NCBI RefSeq assembly: GCF_024297065.1
Contig: NZ_CP101114.1
Location: 1,950,501 to 2,014,500, forward strand
DNA: 64,000 nt
Origin: Bartonella harrusi
Lineage (GTDB): Bacteria > Pseudomonadota > Alphaproteobacteria > Rhizobiales > Rhizobiaceae
Reading direction: 5' to 3'
Position 1 is the first letter of the stretch; each line of letters starts with the position of its first letter. Positions 27,385 to 37,951 of the stretch are shown piece by piece. Made by a program: the position numbers and the translations under genes. Below the pieces are notes generated by a model. The model was not told the DNA's origin, made no database searches, and saw only the letters and a list, made by a program, of their open reading frames with translations.

Positions 27385-28240
27385 ATTTATCGTTTTGCAT
27401 GTTGAATGAGAGACCCGAATATTCTACAGATTCTCTCATTTCAAACTTGCTTTATGTTGAATCAATCAAAACCATTCCCTTGCGCATCACAAGTAGGATT
27501 CTTGTGTGGATAAAAAACTCTAAAAAAAGGAGTAAAATACCTCTTATGAATCGTCTAAAGACCAAGAGCTGTCGCAACATTGGGTGGCGTTAAAGAGTAT
27601 GATGGTGCCGGCTTGTGCCTCATAAGCGTAAAGATGATGGTACTCAATGGATTTTACGTCGTCGTGAAATGGGCTTAGGTGCCTTAAGAAAGGTTACTTT
27701 AAAAAAAAGCACGTGAATTGGCAACTGGGTGGCGTTCTGTTTTGCATGAAGTTCGTGCCCCATTAAAGAACGTGACAAACGAAAGTAAGGCAACGCGTAA
27801 TCTCCATTACTTAAAAGATATTGCTGTAGATGCTTTTAAAAGTCGTAAAGCTGAATTAAAAAATGATAGTAAGGCTGGAGATTAGTTTTCACCTTTACAA
27901 CTTCATATTTTGCCAAAATGAGGCTGTTTACCGGTTTCAGAGATTACGCAATACGCTTACCCCCATTTGACATACAAAAGCTGAAACCGCTAAAAAAGTA
28001 CTAAATCGCCTTAATCTTTATCTTAAACATGCTGCTGCATTGGGATGAGATGTTGATTGACAAGCAACAGAAAAGCACGTGCTCTCTTAGGCAAACAACG
28101 CCATAAAACGCAAAATAAACCAGCAATGGATTGAAGAGATGTGCCGGCCTTTTATAAAACACTTTGCAAAACACCACCCCTAACACGACTAGCTTTGCGA
28201 TTGCTTATTTTTACAGGTGTTCATACATATTAGGGTATAT
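27385..28240 (+). pseudogene. decayed tyrosine-type integrase with upstream hairpin repeat (copy A)
   Basis: Starts with a repeat containing the imperfect inverted repeat GAATGAGAGA ... TCTCTCATTTC (about 27404-27441). The reading frame then opens at ATG 27546 (MNRLKTKSCRNIG) and can be followed, through many frame changes and stops, by GAGLCLHKRKDDGTQW, REMGLGALRKVTLKKARELATGWR, an NLHYLKDIA segment and LRLLIFTGV near 28195. This is the Arm-binding and core region of a P4/phage-type integrase. Catalytic C-terminal motifs are missing. It is the longest of the remnants in this window. Confidence 0.8.
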
Positions 28241-28415
28241 TTTTTATAATGTGACATTTCTTTTGCGCAAAAAAAGGGACCTTTTTAAAAGCGATCAGCA
28301 CTATTTTTAATGCGCATACAAAAGCCAATAAGCTTTTAGAGATTAAACACTTCAAAAAGTGCAACAATCTCACAAATGTTTTATTTCTTCTATGACTTTC
28401 ATGAACTGGTAAGTT

Positions 28416-29195
28416 TTAAAGACGGCGTTCAACCATGAGTTTTTTAATCTCAGCAATTGCCTTCGCTGGATTTAGCCCCTTTGGACAGGTTTGTGCACAA
28501 TTCATAATCGTATGACAACGATAAAGGCGGAAAGGATCTTCTAAGTTATCAAGACGCTCACCACACATCTCATCACGTGAATCAGCAATCCAACGATAAG
28601 CCTGGAGTAAAACTGCTGGTCCTAAATAACGATCGCCATTCCACCAATAACTCGGACAAGATGTTTGACAACACGCACACAAAATACATTCATAAAGCCC
28701 ATCGATTTTTTGGCGATCGGAATGACTTTGTAACCACTCTTTTGCAGGTTCTGGAGAAACGGTTTGCAACCAAGGTTCAATCACACGGTGTTGAGCATAA
28801 AAACGCTTCAAATCAGGCACCAAATCTTTGACAATGGGCATAGAAGGCAAAGGATACACCTTAATGGGATGCTTCACATCATCCATCCCTTTGGTACAAG
28901 CCAATGTATTGGTTCCATCAATATTCATAGCACATGAACCACAAATCCCCTCACGGCATGAACGGCGCAGTGTCAAAGTTGGATCAATATGATTCTTGAT
29001 AAACAAAAGCCCATCGAGAATCATCGGACCGCAAGCTGAACGATCTACATAATAAGTATCGAGATGAGGATTTTCCTCATCATCAGGCGACCAACGATAA
29101 ATATGAAATTCTGTCAGTTGGGTAGCACCTTCAGGCTTAGGCCAAACTTTTCCCGGTTTTACTTGAGAATTTTTGGGAAGCTTAATCTGGACCAT
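28416..29195 (-). CDS. sdhB: succinate dehydrogenase iron-sulfur subunit SdhB
   Basis: Electron-transfer subunit of complex II in the TCA cycle and respiratory chain, 259 residues. It carries three cluster motifs in order: the 2Fe-2S ligands in [16 protein letters not shown] with a later Cys, the 4Fe-4S ligands in [15 protein letters not shown], and the 3Fe-4S/4Fe ligands in [17 protein letters not shown]. Last gene of sdhCDAB, 14 bases after sdhA. Confidence 0.98.
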   Translation of the reverse strand: MVQIKLPKNSQVKPGKVWPKPEGATQLTEFHIYRWSPDDEENPHLDTYYVDRSACGPMILDGLLFIKNHIDPTLTLRRSCREGICGSCAMNIDGTNTLACTKGMDDVKHPIKVYPLPSMPIVKDLVPDLKRFYAQHRVIEPWLQTVSPEPAKEWLQSHSDRQKIDGLYECILCACCQTSCPSYWWNGDRYLGPAVLLQAYRWIADSRDEMCGERLDNLEDPFRLYRCHTIMNCAQTCPKGLNPAKAIAEIKKLMVERRL

Positions 29196-29209
29196 CGTTC
29201 ATTCTCCCC

Positions 29210-31054
29210 TTAATAAACACGTTTTTTAGGCGCGATACGCTTTAAATCGATACCACCATCTGCTTCAGATGTTAATGGATCAACATGGACAGGCCGATAG
29301 GACAAAGTGACCTTACCTTCTTTTGACAAATGCGAAAGGGTATGTTTACGCCAATTTTTGTCGTCACGCTCTGGATAATCTTCACGCGCATGCGCACCAC
29401 GACTTTCTAAACGTGCTTCTGCAGAATAAACAGTTGTAATTGCATTGGCCATCAGATTTTCAAGCTCTAATGTTTCAACCAAATCAGAATTCCATATTAA
29501 TGAACGATCTGTTACTTTGAGATCAGACAATTCATCCCAAATTTGGCTTATCCGTCGACATCCTTGTTGCAAAGACTCTTCGGTACGAAATACCGCAGCA
29601 TCTTCTTGCATAGTCCGTTGCATTTTTTCACGCAACACAGCAGTTGGTGTTCCTCCTTGGGCAAAACGCAAACGATCAAAACGTGCCATAATCTGATCAA
29701 CAGCATCTTCATTAATAGGTGGAATTTCCGCATCTCGATCAATAACCTCACCGGCACGAATTGCAGCGGCACGCCCAAATACGACAAGATCAATCAATGA
29801 ATTTGACCCCAAACGATTAGCCCCATGGACAGAAGCACATCCAGCCTCCCCCACGGCCATCAAACCCGGTTGAACACGATCAGGCGAATCAGCTGTTGGA
29901 TTGAGCACTTCTCCATAATAATTAGTAGGAATACCACCCATATTGTAATGAACCGTTGGCAGAATGGGAATAGGTTCTTTTGTCACATCAACCCCCGCGA
30001 AGATCCGTGCTGATTCAGAAATCCCTGGTAAACGCTCATGCAATATTGCGGGATCAATATGGTTGAGAACCAAATGAATATGATCTTTTTTGGGACCAAC
30101 ACCACGTCCTTCACGAATTTCAAGTGTGATACAGCGTGAAACAAGATCACGTGAAGCCAAATCCTTAAAGGAAGGCGCATATCGCTCCATAAAGCGTTCA
30201 CCTTCAGAATTGATCAAATAGCCTCCTTCACCACGTGCTCCTTCTGTAATGAGACAGCCCGAACCATAAATCCCTGTAGGATGAAATTGAACAAACTCCA
30301 TATCCTGAAGTGGCAATCCCGCACGTGCAATCATTCCTCCGCCATCACCGGTACAGGTATGTGCCGATGTTGCTGAAAAATAAGCGCGTCCATACCCCCC
30401 TGTTGCTAGCACAACCATCTTTGCCGAAAAACGATGGATTGTACCATCATCAAGATTCCACGCGACAACGCCGGTACACGCACCATCAGTCATAATCAAA
30501 TCAAGCGCAAAATACTCAATAAAAAACTGCGCATTATGTTTTAAACTCTGTCCATAGAGAGTATGCAAGATAGCATGCCCCGTGCGATCGGCTGCGGCAC
30601 AAGTGCGTTGCACAGGTGGACCTTCACCAAACTGTGTTGTATGCCCGCCAAAGGGACGTTGATAAATTTTTCCTTCTTCCGTCCGTGAAAAAGGCACTCC
30701 ATAATGCTCTAATTCGTATACAGCCGCAGGTGCATTACGCACCAAATATTCCATTGCGTCCGTATCACCCAACCAATCAGAACCTTTTACTGTATCGTAC
30801 AAATGCCATTGCCAACTATCAGTTCCCATATTGGAAAGTGAGGCTGCAATGCCGCCCTGTGCTGCAACCGTATGCGATCTGGTTGGGAAAACCTTTGTGA
30901 CACATGCTGTTTTTAACCCCTGCTCTGCCATACCAAGCGTAGCACGCAAACCAGCTCCACCAGCACCAACCACCACCACATCAAATTTGTGATCCACAGT
31001 ACGATAAGAAGCATTACCTGCTCTAGCGCTCAGAGGAGTTTCTCTACTTGCCAT
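29210..31054 (-). CDS. sdhA: succinate dehydrogenase flavoprotein subunit SdhA
   Basis: Catalytic subunit that oxidises succinate to fumarate, 614 residues. GGGGGTT precedes the ATG at 31054 (start MASRETPL); an upstream extension of 22 codons would run into sdhD and is rejected. FAD-binding [13 protein letters not shown] near residue 30, the flavin-linked His in [10 protein letters not shown], and the family's active-site segments HPTGIYGSG and [20 protein letters not shown] are all present. Confidence 0.98.
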   Translation of the reverse strand: MASRETPLSARAGNASYRTVDHKFDVVVVGAGGAGLRATLGMAEQGLKTACVTKVFPTRSHTVAAQGGIAASLSNMGTDSWQWHLYDTVKGSDWLGDTDAMEYLVRNAPAAVYELEHYGVPFSRTEEGKIYQRPFGGHTTQFGEGPPVQRTCAAADRTGHAILHTLYGQSLKHNAQFFIEYFALDLIMTDGACTGVVAWNLDDGTIHRFSAKMVVLATGGYGRAYFSATSAHTCTGDGGGMIARAGLPLQDMEFVQFHPTGIYGSGCLITEGARGEGGYLINSEGERFMERYAPSFKDLASRDLVSRCITLEIREGRGVGPKKDHIHLVLNHIDPAILHERLPGISESARIFAGVDVTKEPIPILPTVHYNMGGIPTNYYGEVLNPTADSPDRVQPGLMAVGEAGCASVHGANRLGSNSLIDLVVFGRAAAIRAGEVIDRDAEIPPINEDAVDQIMARFDRLRFAQGGTPTAVLREKMQRTMQEDAAVFRTEESLQQGCRRISQIWDELSDLKVTDRSLIWNSDLVETLELENLMANAITTVYSAEARLESRGAHAREDYPERDDKNWRKHTLSHLSKEGKVTLSYRPVHVDPLTSEADGGIDLKRIAPKKRVY

Positions 31055-31059
31055 ATTAT

Positions 31060-31446
31060 TTAACCCCCTAATGCAATTTTCAAAAGAGCAAAAATGATGA
31101 CACCGCCCAAAACAAAACAAAAGAGAATATTCAATGCCAAGAAGAATATTCGAAAACCCTCACGAGGAATATAATCTTCAATCACCACCTGCATTCCAAG
31201 TTTCATATGATAAAGAACAGAAAGGGCCATCAATCCCATTAAAACAGCAACAACAGGATGCGCAAGCCGTGCACGCACAATATTATAGTCCTTTCCAACC
31301 AATGAAAGAATAAGCACAATGAAAAATATCAAAAGCGGTAGATTGATAAAACCTGTCAAACGCTGCAACCAAAAATGCTCTGTTCCTTCATGCGCACTTC
31401 CACGTCCACGGACTTTTGCAAGTTCTGTTCGAAAATCTTTTTTCAT
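31060..31446 (-). CDS. sdhD: succinate dehydrogenase membrane anchor SdhD
   Basis: Small membrane anchor of complex II, 128 residues, three hydrophobic segments. The [20 protein letters not shown] start matches alphaproteobacterial SdhD, and the His in [12 protein letters not shown] is in the position of the haem ligand. It lies between sdhC and sdhA. Confidence 0.95.
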   Translation of the reverse strand: MKKDFRTELAKVRGRGSAHEGTEHFWLQRLTGFINLPLLIFFIVLILSLVGKDYNIVRARLAHPVVAVLMGLMALSVLYHMKLGMQVVIEDYIPREGFRIFFLALNILFCFVLGGVIIFALLKIALGG

Positions 31447-31464
31447 AGCTTCTCCACCCCCCAG

Positions 31465-31866
31465 CTAAACAATGCTATATCCAATAACCCAAATGGCAAG
31501 AGTAACAATAAGAGAAATAAACACTGTTGCCCAAGCAGTTACTGTCGCCTTTTCTTTAGCCAAAAGGCAAGGTTTTAGGTCCCAAACAATGTGACGAATA
31601 CCACCAACCATGTGATGGACACCCGCAAGAGTATAAAGAAACAAAATACAAAGGCCGAGCCAAGAACTATAAATCTCGTTCACCGTTCTAAATGCCTCAA
31701 CCCCACAGCTGATGGAAAATAACCAAAGAGCGAAAAAGACCATTCCGAAATAAAGAGCCATACCGGTAAGACGATGTGCAATTGACATCGCCATCGTGAT
31801 CGTCCAACGATAAATACTCACATGGGGAGAACGAGGGCGCTCTTTCATCCTAATTGTCTCTGTCAT
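31465..31866 (-). CDS. sdhC: succinate dehydrogenase cytochrome b556 subunit SdhC
   Basis: Membrane anchor that holds haem b and binds ubiquinone, 133 residues from the ATG at 31866 (AGG 6 nt upstream); an upstream TTG would add nine residues. RPRSPHVSIYRW is the diagnostic N-terminal motif, SIAHRLTG follows, and HHMVGGIRHIVWD carries the haem-ligand His. A fragment of this gene is found as a direct repeat at 5168-5231. Confidence 0.96.
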   Translation of the reverse strand: MTETIRMKERPRSPHVSIYRWTITMAMSIAHRLTGMALYFGMVFFALWLFSISCGVEAFRTVNEIYSSWLGLCILFLYTLAGVHHMVGGIRHIVWDLKPCLLAKEKATVTAWATVFISLIVTLAIWVIGYSIV

Positions 31867-32350
31867 AAACATCCTGACCTGGCTTTGTTGCAACTGCGTT
31901 CTGAGCGATAAAACCGAACAAAACGATCAAATGCATTATCATTCCCACTTAATTTGGCGTCTCAAACACACCAATATTACAGGTCGGTTATCTCAAATAA
32001 CGGATTAAAGGTCACGCTTAAAAAAACCGATTGTTTCACAGACATAATCTGCAAAACCCGCCTTAACTTAATACAATTTTATCTTCACGTCAAAGGTCTA
32101 ACATCTTTTCTCAAAGAGAAACATACATTTTTTCCTGTATGCGCACCTTTTTTTCTGAATATCAATGACATAGCTTATGAGGATTAAATTTCAGATTTCA
32201 CCATCATTATAAAGGAAATAAGAAACTGAAACTTCGAAAAGTTTAACATTTTCATATTCCTTTAAAGCCACTTCTTGAGGTTGCAAAAACGAACCGCAAC
32301 AGAAGCGATTATAAAAATCACTTTTGCATAAATCCTAGCCGATACAATGT
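31867..32350. other. intergenic region sdhC / rplS
   Basis: About 480 bases. It holds the sdh promoter on the - strand, but I could not fix hexamers with confidence. No other feature seen. Confidence 0.45.
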
Positions 32351-32791
32351 TTATTCAACAACTTGTGTTGTGGCATCGGGATCAACAGCTGCTTCTTTTG
32401 CAAGTTCAGCAACTTTTTCAGCTTTTTTCCGGTAATCTCTTTTTTCAGCGATACGCGCAGCTTTACCTCTCAAACCACGAAGATAATAAAGTTTTGCACG
32501 ACGCACTCTACCGCGACGCACAAGCTCAACAGCTTCAATTAAAGGAGAATAAGTTGGAAAGACGCGCTCAACACCTTCACCATAAGAAATCTTGCGCACG
32601 GTAAAGGTCTCATTCAACCCACCACCTGAACGTGCGATACAAACACCTTCATAAGCCTGAACACGGGTACGAGTTCCTTCAGTTACACGCACCATGACAC
32701 GAACTGTATCCCCTGGTTGAAAGGTGGGTAATTGGCGTTTTGCTTCAATTTTTGCACATTGTTCAGCTTCAAGCTGTGCGATAATATTCAT
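32351..32791 (-). CDS. rplS: 50S ribosomal protein L19
   Basis: Large-subunit protein at the 30S-50S interface, 146 residues. N-terminus [11 protein letters not shown], then [27 protein letters not shown] and [14 protein letters not shown], which define L19. The C-terminal tail is acidic and longer than in E. coli, as in other Rhizobiales. Downstream of trmD in the conserved order. Confidence 0.98.
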   Translation of the reverse strand: MNIIAQLEAEQCAKIEAKRQLPTFQPGDTVRVMVRVTEGTRTRVQAYEGVCIARSGGGLNETFTVRKISYGEGVERVFPTYSPLIEAVELVRRGRVRRAKLYYLRGLRGKAARIAEKRDYRKKAEKVAELAKEAAVDPDATTQVVE

Positions 32792-33001
32792 TTCCTTTAT
32801 CCTTTATAGTTTTTATCGAACAGTCAGAGCGCTCAACTTTTGCCGCAAAAACCTTTTCATAAAAAGAAAAGAAGTTCTTCAGGCTATGCTTTATGCAGGA
32901 GCGAATACACCATTTCTTCATTATCTTGAAACGATAGAACATCCTTCACAGAAAAACACTCTCAAGAGAGAACCATGCAATACACCACCTTACAAGATGA
33001 A

Positions 33002-33706
33002 TCAAGTTTTCTGATGATTTTTATGATAACGCGCATAAAGATCAGGACGACGTTGACGCGTTACCAGTTCGGCTTGGCTTTGACGCCAATCCGCAATCGC
33101 TTTATGATGACCTGATGTCAACACTGGCGGAATGCTTCGCCCTTCAAAAACAGCAGGACGCGTATAATGAGGATGTTCCAACAAACCATTTTCAAAACTT
33201 TCACACTTTCCAGAAAGCCTATTCCCCATAACGCCAGGAAGAAGACGGATAAGTGCATCCAGAAGGACGAATGCCGCCGTTTCCCCTCCTGAAAGGATAT
33301 AATCACCAATGGAAACTTCTTCCAATTGCCGCGCTTCTATGACCCGTTCATCGACGCCTTCAAAGCGCCCACAAACCAATGTCACTCCCGATTCACGTGC
33401 CAAAGAGCGAGCATAAGTTTGGTTAAAAAGCCGCCCCCGTGGACTCATCAACAATCTTGGCGAATCATCTGGACAACCATCAAGGGCAGCGGCTAATACA
33501 TCCGCCCGCATTACCATACCAGCCCCACCACCAGCTGGTGTATCATCAACGCTATGGTGTTTATCTAACGCAAAATCCCTAATTTGCACTGTCTCCAAGG
33601 ACCATATTCCCTTCTTTAAAGCCTGCCCTGCTAATGCGTAACCTAAAAAACCAGGAAACATTTCAGGATAAAGTGTTAAAATGCGTACTTGAAAATTTAT
33701 TTTCAT
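33002..33706 (-). CDS. trmD: tRNA (guanine-37-N1)-methyltransferase TrmD
   Basis: Methylates G37 of tRNAs to prevent frameshifting, 234 residues. SPOUT knot residues [24 protein letters not shown] and [14 protein letters not shown] are present; the C-terminal domain ends in [11 protein letters not shown]. It is about 200 bases from rplS. A partial copy of its 5' half lies just upstream. Confidence 0.97.
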   Translation of the reverse strand: MKINFQVRILTLYPEMFPGFLGYALAGQALKKGIWSLETVQIRDFALDKHHSVDDTPAGGGAGMVMRADVLAAALDGCPDDSPRLLMSPRGRLFNQTYARSLARESGVTLVCGRFEGVDERVIEARQLEEVSIGDYILSGGETAAFVLLDALIRLLPGVMGNRLSGKCESFENGLLEHPHYTRPAVFEGRSIPPVLTSGHHKAIADWRQSQAELVTRQRRPDLYARYHKNHQKT

Positions 33707-33754
33707 TCTTTCATTTCACCTTCAATCCAATTGCTACTCAATGAATGCCAACCC

Positions 33755-33848
33755 GTGTATCATCAACGCTATGATGTTTATCCAAAGCAAAATCCCTAAT
33801 TTGCACTGTCTCCAATGATCATATCAACTGCTTTAAAGCTTTCTCTGT
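33755..33848 (-). pseudogene. trmD fragment (partial copy)
   Basis: About 95 bases match trmD 33538-33634 in the same orientation. The core AATCCCTAATTTGCACTGTC is unchanged; about a dozen mismatches lie elsewhere. It sits between trmD and rimM, so a piece of trmD was duplicated in tandem just upstream of the gene. Confidence 0.9.
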
Positions 33849-33910
33849 TAAAAAGCCCTAAAAATTCAAAAATATCTCAAGAGAAAGCGCTAACCCATAT
33901 ATTTATCAGC

Positions 33911-34516
33911 TTATTTTTGCGTTCTTTGACTTTCCACTTTTCTTTTGTTTCTTTCACCTTTATTTTGCCTCATACCATCAGCCTCTTTATCATCGCTTAA
34001 TCCAGCAGCGACGGGATCAACAACAAGAAAACCAGAGGCAATACAAATTTTTGGCACAGCTACCTTGCTAAAAGGAATAAGCACCGTTTTGCGCGTATTC
34101 AACCGTATTTCAAGCAAATCACCAGCTCCAAAATTAAAAAAACCATGCACTTCACCTAATACTTGACCAACACAATCTTGAACAGAAAGTCCAATGAGAT
34201 CGCACTGATAAAATTCATCCTCATCCAAATCATTGACCAATTGTTCACGAGCAACATACAGGCGAATTCCTTTTAAGTTTTCAGCAGCACCGCGATCTTC
34301 AATCCCCTTAAAACGCACAATTGCATTCTTTTTTTGCACGCGAAGTCTTACAATTTCATAAGTCCGCCCCATATCATCGTAAAGAGTAGCATAAGTCTTT
34401 AAACTCTGTGGTTCACCATTTAAAACTTTGACCAAAATGTCTCCTTTTATGCCATGAGGCAAACCAATAATGGCAAGATAGACTTTCTTTTTAGACTTTT
34501 TTTTATTATGTTCCAT
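33911..34516 (-). CDS. rimM: 16S rRNA processing protein RimM
   Basis: Assembly factor for the 30S subunit head, 201 residues from the ATG at 34516 (MEHNKKK); a longer ORF start 27 codons upstream lacks support. VYLAIIGLPHGIKGDILVK is the N-terminal RimM motif, and the PRC-barrel follows from about residue 95 (EDEFYQCDLIGLSVQD, VLIPFSKVAVPKI). The C-terminal 30 residues are basic and poorly ordered. rpsP, which normally precedes it, is 16 kb away. Confidence 0.95.
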   Translation of the reverse strand: MEHNKKKSKKKVYLAIIGLPHGIKGDILVKVLNGEPQSLKTYATLYDDMGRTYEIVRLRVQKKNAIVRFKGIEDRGAAENLKGIRLYVAREQLVNDLDEDEFYQCDLIGLSVQDCVGQVLGEVHGFFNFGAGDLLEIRLNTRKTVLIPFSKVAVPKICIASGFLVVDPVAAGLSDDKEADGMRQNKGERNKRKVESQRTQK

Positions 34517-34647
34517 ATGAAATATCATCTCTTCAAAATGATTCCTTGAATTTTGTAACTTTGCTATTAAACCTTGTTGCCATATCAAAATCTTCACAAA
34601 AAGACCTTTCTTGGTAACAAAAATAAATGAATAAAAGGAGAAGTCTT

Positions 34648-35469
34648 ATGGCAAATATTATGCTGTTTTACAAAGATATTACCCCAATTAATAAAGTTGC
34701 TCATAAAAACCTCAAATTTTCTCCCCCAAGTGACATGTCCTTTGCTAAAAATACACATTGGGTTCCTTTAGCAAGCAGTGAATATTTTCAAGCTGCTCTA
34801 GACTACCCTATTTTGTTTATGTGCGCAGAAGATGAGAATAAGAAAAAACATTATACATCGGCTGCTCTTGTGGGTCTTTCTAACGACGAAAATGATTACA
34901 TCACCTCCGATAAAAATTGGGAACGAAACACTTATGTTCCCGCTTTTGTCCGTCGCTATCCTTTTGTTCTTGCTCAACTGCAAAATGAAAAAGAGCTTTC
35001 CGTTTGTTTTGATCAACAATCAGGTATGTTCAATGAAGTTGCGGGAACAGAACTCTTTAATTCCGATGGATCTATTTCCCCTTTTATGGAAGAGCGTATT
35101 CATTTTCTTGAAAGTTTTAAAATTGCTATGGAAAAAACCACTGAGTTTATTGATGCTCTTGTAGAGATAGATCTTCTCAGTCAAAAATCTATCAATGTAA
35201 AAAATGACCAAGGTCTTTCGGCACAATTGGAACATTTTTGGGTTGTTGATGAAGAAAAACTGAATAAACTCTCTGCAAGTCAGCTCGCCAAACTTCATAA
35301 AAATGGCTTTTTAGGATTAATTTTCGCGCATTTGATGTCAACGCATAATCTTTTAAAAATACTCTCTTTAAAAGGTGAAAAGCGCATTATGAATCATGAA
35401 GAAGCACTCCCAAAAAACAGCGACGACTCTGGAAGCGAAAAGCAGAAAAAGAAAGAAACCCTCAATTAA
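34648..35469 (+). CDS. SapC-family protein
   Basis: 273 residues from the ATG at 34648 with an excellent AAAGGAG site. Matches the SapC family pattern: THWVPLASSEYFQAALDYPILF near the N-terminus, a central RRYPFVLAQ, and a C-terminal EKLNKLSASQLAKLHKNGFLGLIFAHLMSTHNL. The family was first noted near S-layer genes but its role is not established. The last 25 residues are charged and repetitive. xerC follows 3 bases later. Confidence 0.8.
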   Translation: MANIMLFYKDITPINKVAHKNLKFSPPSDMSFAKNTHWVPLASSEYFQAALDYPILFMCAEDENKKKHYTSAALVGLSNDENDYITSDKNWERNTYVPAFVRRYPFVLAQLQNEKELSVCFDQQSGMFNEVAGTELFNSDGSISPFMEERIHFLESFKIAMEKTTEFIDALVEIDLLSQKSINVKNDQGLSAQLEHFWVVDEEKLNKLSASQLAKLHKNGFLGLIFAHLMSTHNLLKILSLKGEKRIMNHEEALPKNSDDSGSEKQKKKETLN

Positions 35470-35472
35470 AAA

Positions 35473-36441
35473 ATGCCGACAAAGAAAGACTGTAGAAAAG
35501 ACAAAAATATTTTTCTTATTCCAGCCAACCATGCCATTTTAACAGCAAGGAAAAATTGGTTAGAGGATCTTGTTCAAACACGGCGTATGGCAACAAAAAC
35601 AGCACAAGCTTATGAACGTGATACACGGCAATTTTTGTTTTTTCTCTGTCAACATTTAGGGTACGAACCAACCTTTGATGATCTTGCCAATTTGCGCGTT
35701 ATCGATTTGCGCGCTTATTTGGCTTATCGTCGTGCACATGACGTAAGCGCTCGCTCTTTAAGTCGTGGGATGGCGGGTTTGCGCTCTTTTTTCAGATATT
35801 TATCGCGAGAAGGCATCGTCAATGTGCCTGCTGCTAAGCTTGTCCGAACCCCAAAACAACCAAAATCGCTTCCAAAACCTTTGGCTATAGAATATGCGCT
35901 TCATATTGTTAAACAAGAAAATCAACAGGAAAATGAACCATGGATTACTGCCCGCAATGCTGCTATTTTGATGCTTCTTTATGGCTGTGGCATGCGAATA
36001 TCAGAAGCTCTAGCACTCACACCGGAGCAATTTTCTGATCCTGAAAAAACAAGCTTATTTGTCACGGGAAAGGGTCAAAAAACACGCCTTGTTCCGCTCA
36101 TAAAAATTGTCCACGAAACGGTAAACAATTATCTCAAATGCTGCCCATATCCTTTGGCAAATAACCAACCAATGTTTCGCGGTGCGCGTGGTGGCCCTTT
36201 GCAGCCCGCCATTATTCAACGCGCCGTTCGCAATTTACGAGCAAGTCTTGGTTTACCAGAGACTGCCACCCCCCATACATTGCGTCATTCTTTTGCGACC
36301 CATCTTTTATCACGAGGAGGGGATTTACGTACCATTCAAGAACTCCTTGGCCATACCAGCCTCTCCACCACCCAAGTCTATACCCACGTTGATACAGACC
36401 GTTTATTGGAAATTTATCAAAAAGCGCATCCCCGTTCTTGA
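35473..36441 (+). CDS. xerC: tyrosine recombinase XerC
   Basis: Site-specific recombinase that resolves chromosome dimers at dif with XerD, driven by FtsK. 322 residues. N-terminal SAM-like DNA-binding domain (residues about 25-115), catalytic domain with Arg175 (GCGMRISEAL), Lys200 region (VTGKGQKTR), His268 and Arg271 (HTLRHSFATHLL), His294 (LGHTSLSTT) and the nucleophile Tyr303 (QVYTHV). Complete, so it is a housekeeping enzyme and unlike the broken integrases nearby. XerC rather than XerD is inferred from resemblance and gene context. Confidence 0.88.
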   Translation: MPTKKDCRKDKNIFLIPANHAILTARKNWLEDLVQTRRMATKTAQAYERDTRQFLFFLCQHLGYEPTFDDLANLRVIDLRAYLAYRRAHDVSARSLSRGMAGLRSFFRYLSREGIVNVPAAKLVRTPKQPKSLPKPLAIEYALHIVKQENQQENEPWITARNAAILMLLYGCGMRISEALALTPEQFSDPEKTSLFVTGKGQKTRLVPLIKIVHETVNNYLKCCPYPLANNQPMFRGARGGPLQPAIIQRAVRNLRASLGLPETATPHTLRHSFATHLLSRGGDLRTIQELLGHTSLSTTQVYTHVDTDRLLEIYQKAHPRS

Positions 36442-36463
36442 AAAATTTAAAGGAAAAGAGCAA

Positions 36464-36742
36464 TTAAACAGACCCAACTTCAAGCGCCAAAGCATGAACA
36501 CAAGTTGCAAGTTCTTTTTGTAAAACTTGATAGATTGTTCGATGTATCTCCACACGCGTCATACCAACAAAAGAAGAAGAGAGAATTTTTACCCGAAAGT
36601 GCGTTTCCCCTTTCCCATCAAAAGCATGCTCTTCATGGGGATGCCCTTCATGAAGGTGACTCTCGTTAATAACCTCAAGTTTTTGTGGATGAAAAGCATC
36701 TTGGAGTTTCATCGTAATGATTGATTGAATCGGAGTAGACAT
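36464..36742 (-). CDS. BolA-family protein
   Basis: 92 residues. BolA fold with the ESHLHEGH / THFRVKILSSSFVGMTRVEIHRTIYQVLQ pattern; such proteins pair with monothiol glutaredoxins in iron-sulfur and stress control. A His-rich stretch (HLHEGHPHEEHAF) lies in the loop that in BolA proteins helps bind the cluster. Convergent with xerC. Confidence 0.88.
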   Translation of the reverse strand: MSTPIQSIITMKLQDAFHPQKLEVINESHLHEGHPHEEHAFDGKGETHFRVKILSSSFVGMTRVEIHRTIYQVLQKELATCVHALALEVGSV

Positions 36743-36866
36743 GTTTGTTCCTTAGCGAAATGAATTTCTTGGAATAAGCTTTTTTGATCAACAAAGAGAG
36801 TGTGGGAACAAATTTTTCAAAAGTCAATTCTTGTCAAACTGATCAATTTTGCATAAATCTAGAGAC

Positions 36867-37487
36867 ATGGTAACAACATCTAAATTATTCGACTCAATTC
36901 GAATCAGTTCCAATAAAAAGGAACGGACTGAATCGCAAGCACAACAATGTCAATGGGAAGGCTGTGAGCAAGCAGGCACGCATAAAGCACCAGCAGGTCG
37001 CAATCACGAAGGTCAATATCTCCATTTTTGTATTGATCACGTGCGTGCTTATAATAAAAATTTTAATTACTTCTCTGGTCTTAGCGATAAAGATATTGCA
37101 AAGTTCCAAAAGGATGCCCTTACAGGGCATCGCCCGACATGGCCTACCGATTTTAGCAATGGCACCTCAAAAAAAACCGCTGCGAATTATGCGCAAATCC
37201 GTTCTGGGACAGCTGCTTACCAAAACCGTATGCGTGATCCCTTTACGCTCTTTACCCAACGTCATTCAACCAGAAATTCCTCAAGAAAATTAAAGCCCTT
37301 AGAAGCAAAAGCTTTTGAGACATTGGGATTAGCAGCAAACGCTTCATCTGAAGAGATCAAAACAAAATATAAAGAACTTGTAAAAAAACACCATCCTGAT
37401 TCCAATGGCGGCAACCGTTCTTCAGAAGAACGTTTTCGCGATGTTTTGCACGCTTATAATTTGCTCAAAAAATCTGGTTTGTGCTAG
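36867..37487 (+). CDS. J-domain protein (DnaJ-like)
   Basis: 206 residues from the ATG at 36867. The N-terminal ~135 residues form a Cys/His-containing region (CQWEGCEQAGTHKAPAG, FCIDHVRAYNKN) probably binding a metal. The C-terminal J domain (about residues 147-206) has the essential HPD in KKHHPDSNGG. Such proteins stimulate Hsp70. The bolA, J-domain, cobS, cobT order is common in Rhizobiales. Confidence 0.88.
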   Translation: MVTTSKLFDSIRISSNKKERTESQAQQCQWEGCEQAGTHKAPAGRNHEGQYLHFCIDHVRAYNKNFNYFSGLSDKDIAKFQKDALTGHRPTWPTDFSNGTSKKTAANYAQIRSGTAAYQNRMRDPFTLFTQRHSTRNSSRKLKPLEAKAFETLGLAANASSEEIKTKYKELVKKHHPDSNGGNRSSEERFRDVLHAYNLLKKSGLC

Positions 37488-37589
37488 AGTAACGCATCCC
37501 CGTGCGATATGCTCTATACAAAGCACAATTTTAGCAATATTATGAATCGTATTTACAATTAACATAATGATTTATAATAACAATTCATC

Positions 37590-37812
37590 ATTTTTTATCT
37601 TGAATGAGAGACTCGTATATCCTCAGATTCTCTCATTTCAATCCTGCTAATGTTGAATCAATTAAAACCATCCCCTTGCACACCACAAGTAAGACTATCG
37701 TGTGGATAAAAAACGAGAAAGAAAGGATTCAAATACCTTTAATGAATCGTCTAAATACCAAGGACTGTAGCAACATTTTAAGCTAGAAGATAGTATGATG
37801 GTGCCGACTTGT
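37590..37812 (+). pseudogene. integrase 5' remnant with hairpin repeat (copy B)
   Basis: Aligns with copy A from its hairpin (GAATGAGAGA ... TCTCTCATTTC) through the integrase start (ATGAATCGTCTAAATACCAA at 37741) and GATGGTGCCGACTTG. Similarity ends at about 37812, and only about 25 codons of the integrase remain. Confidence 0.85.
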
Positions 37813-37951
37813 TGCAACATATCAGAGAACGTCTGGTAATAAAAGTTCTCTGATGCCCAAGACTCTCATGATAGGGCATTGCATAAGTGCTCTAACTCTT
37901 GTATCGTTTTCTAACGAATAAAAAGAGCGTCCTTTCCCTTCCGAAAAAACA

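Noticed and set aside
31054..31120. Upstream start for sdhA
   Set aside because: The extra 22 codons would overlap the end of sdhD and lack a ribosome site, whereas the ATG at 31054 has GGGGG upstream and matches the family start.
35473..36441. Integrase of the Trw island
   Set aside because: It is a complete XerC-type enzyme with neighbours conserved in Rhizobiales and does not resemble the decayed P4-like integrases.
37816..37870. Two small hairpins upstream of cobS (CAGAGAAC/GTTCTCTG and ATGCCC/GGGCAT) as a riboswitch
   Set aside because: No cobalamin-box or other riboswitch core is present, and neither hairpin has a following T tract. They may be part of the integrase-related scar.
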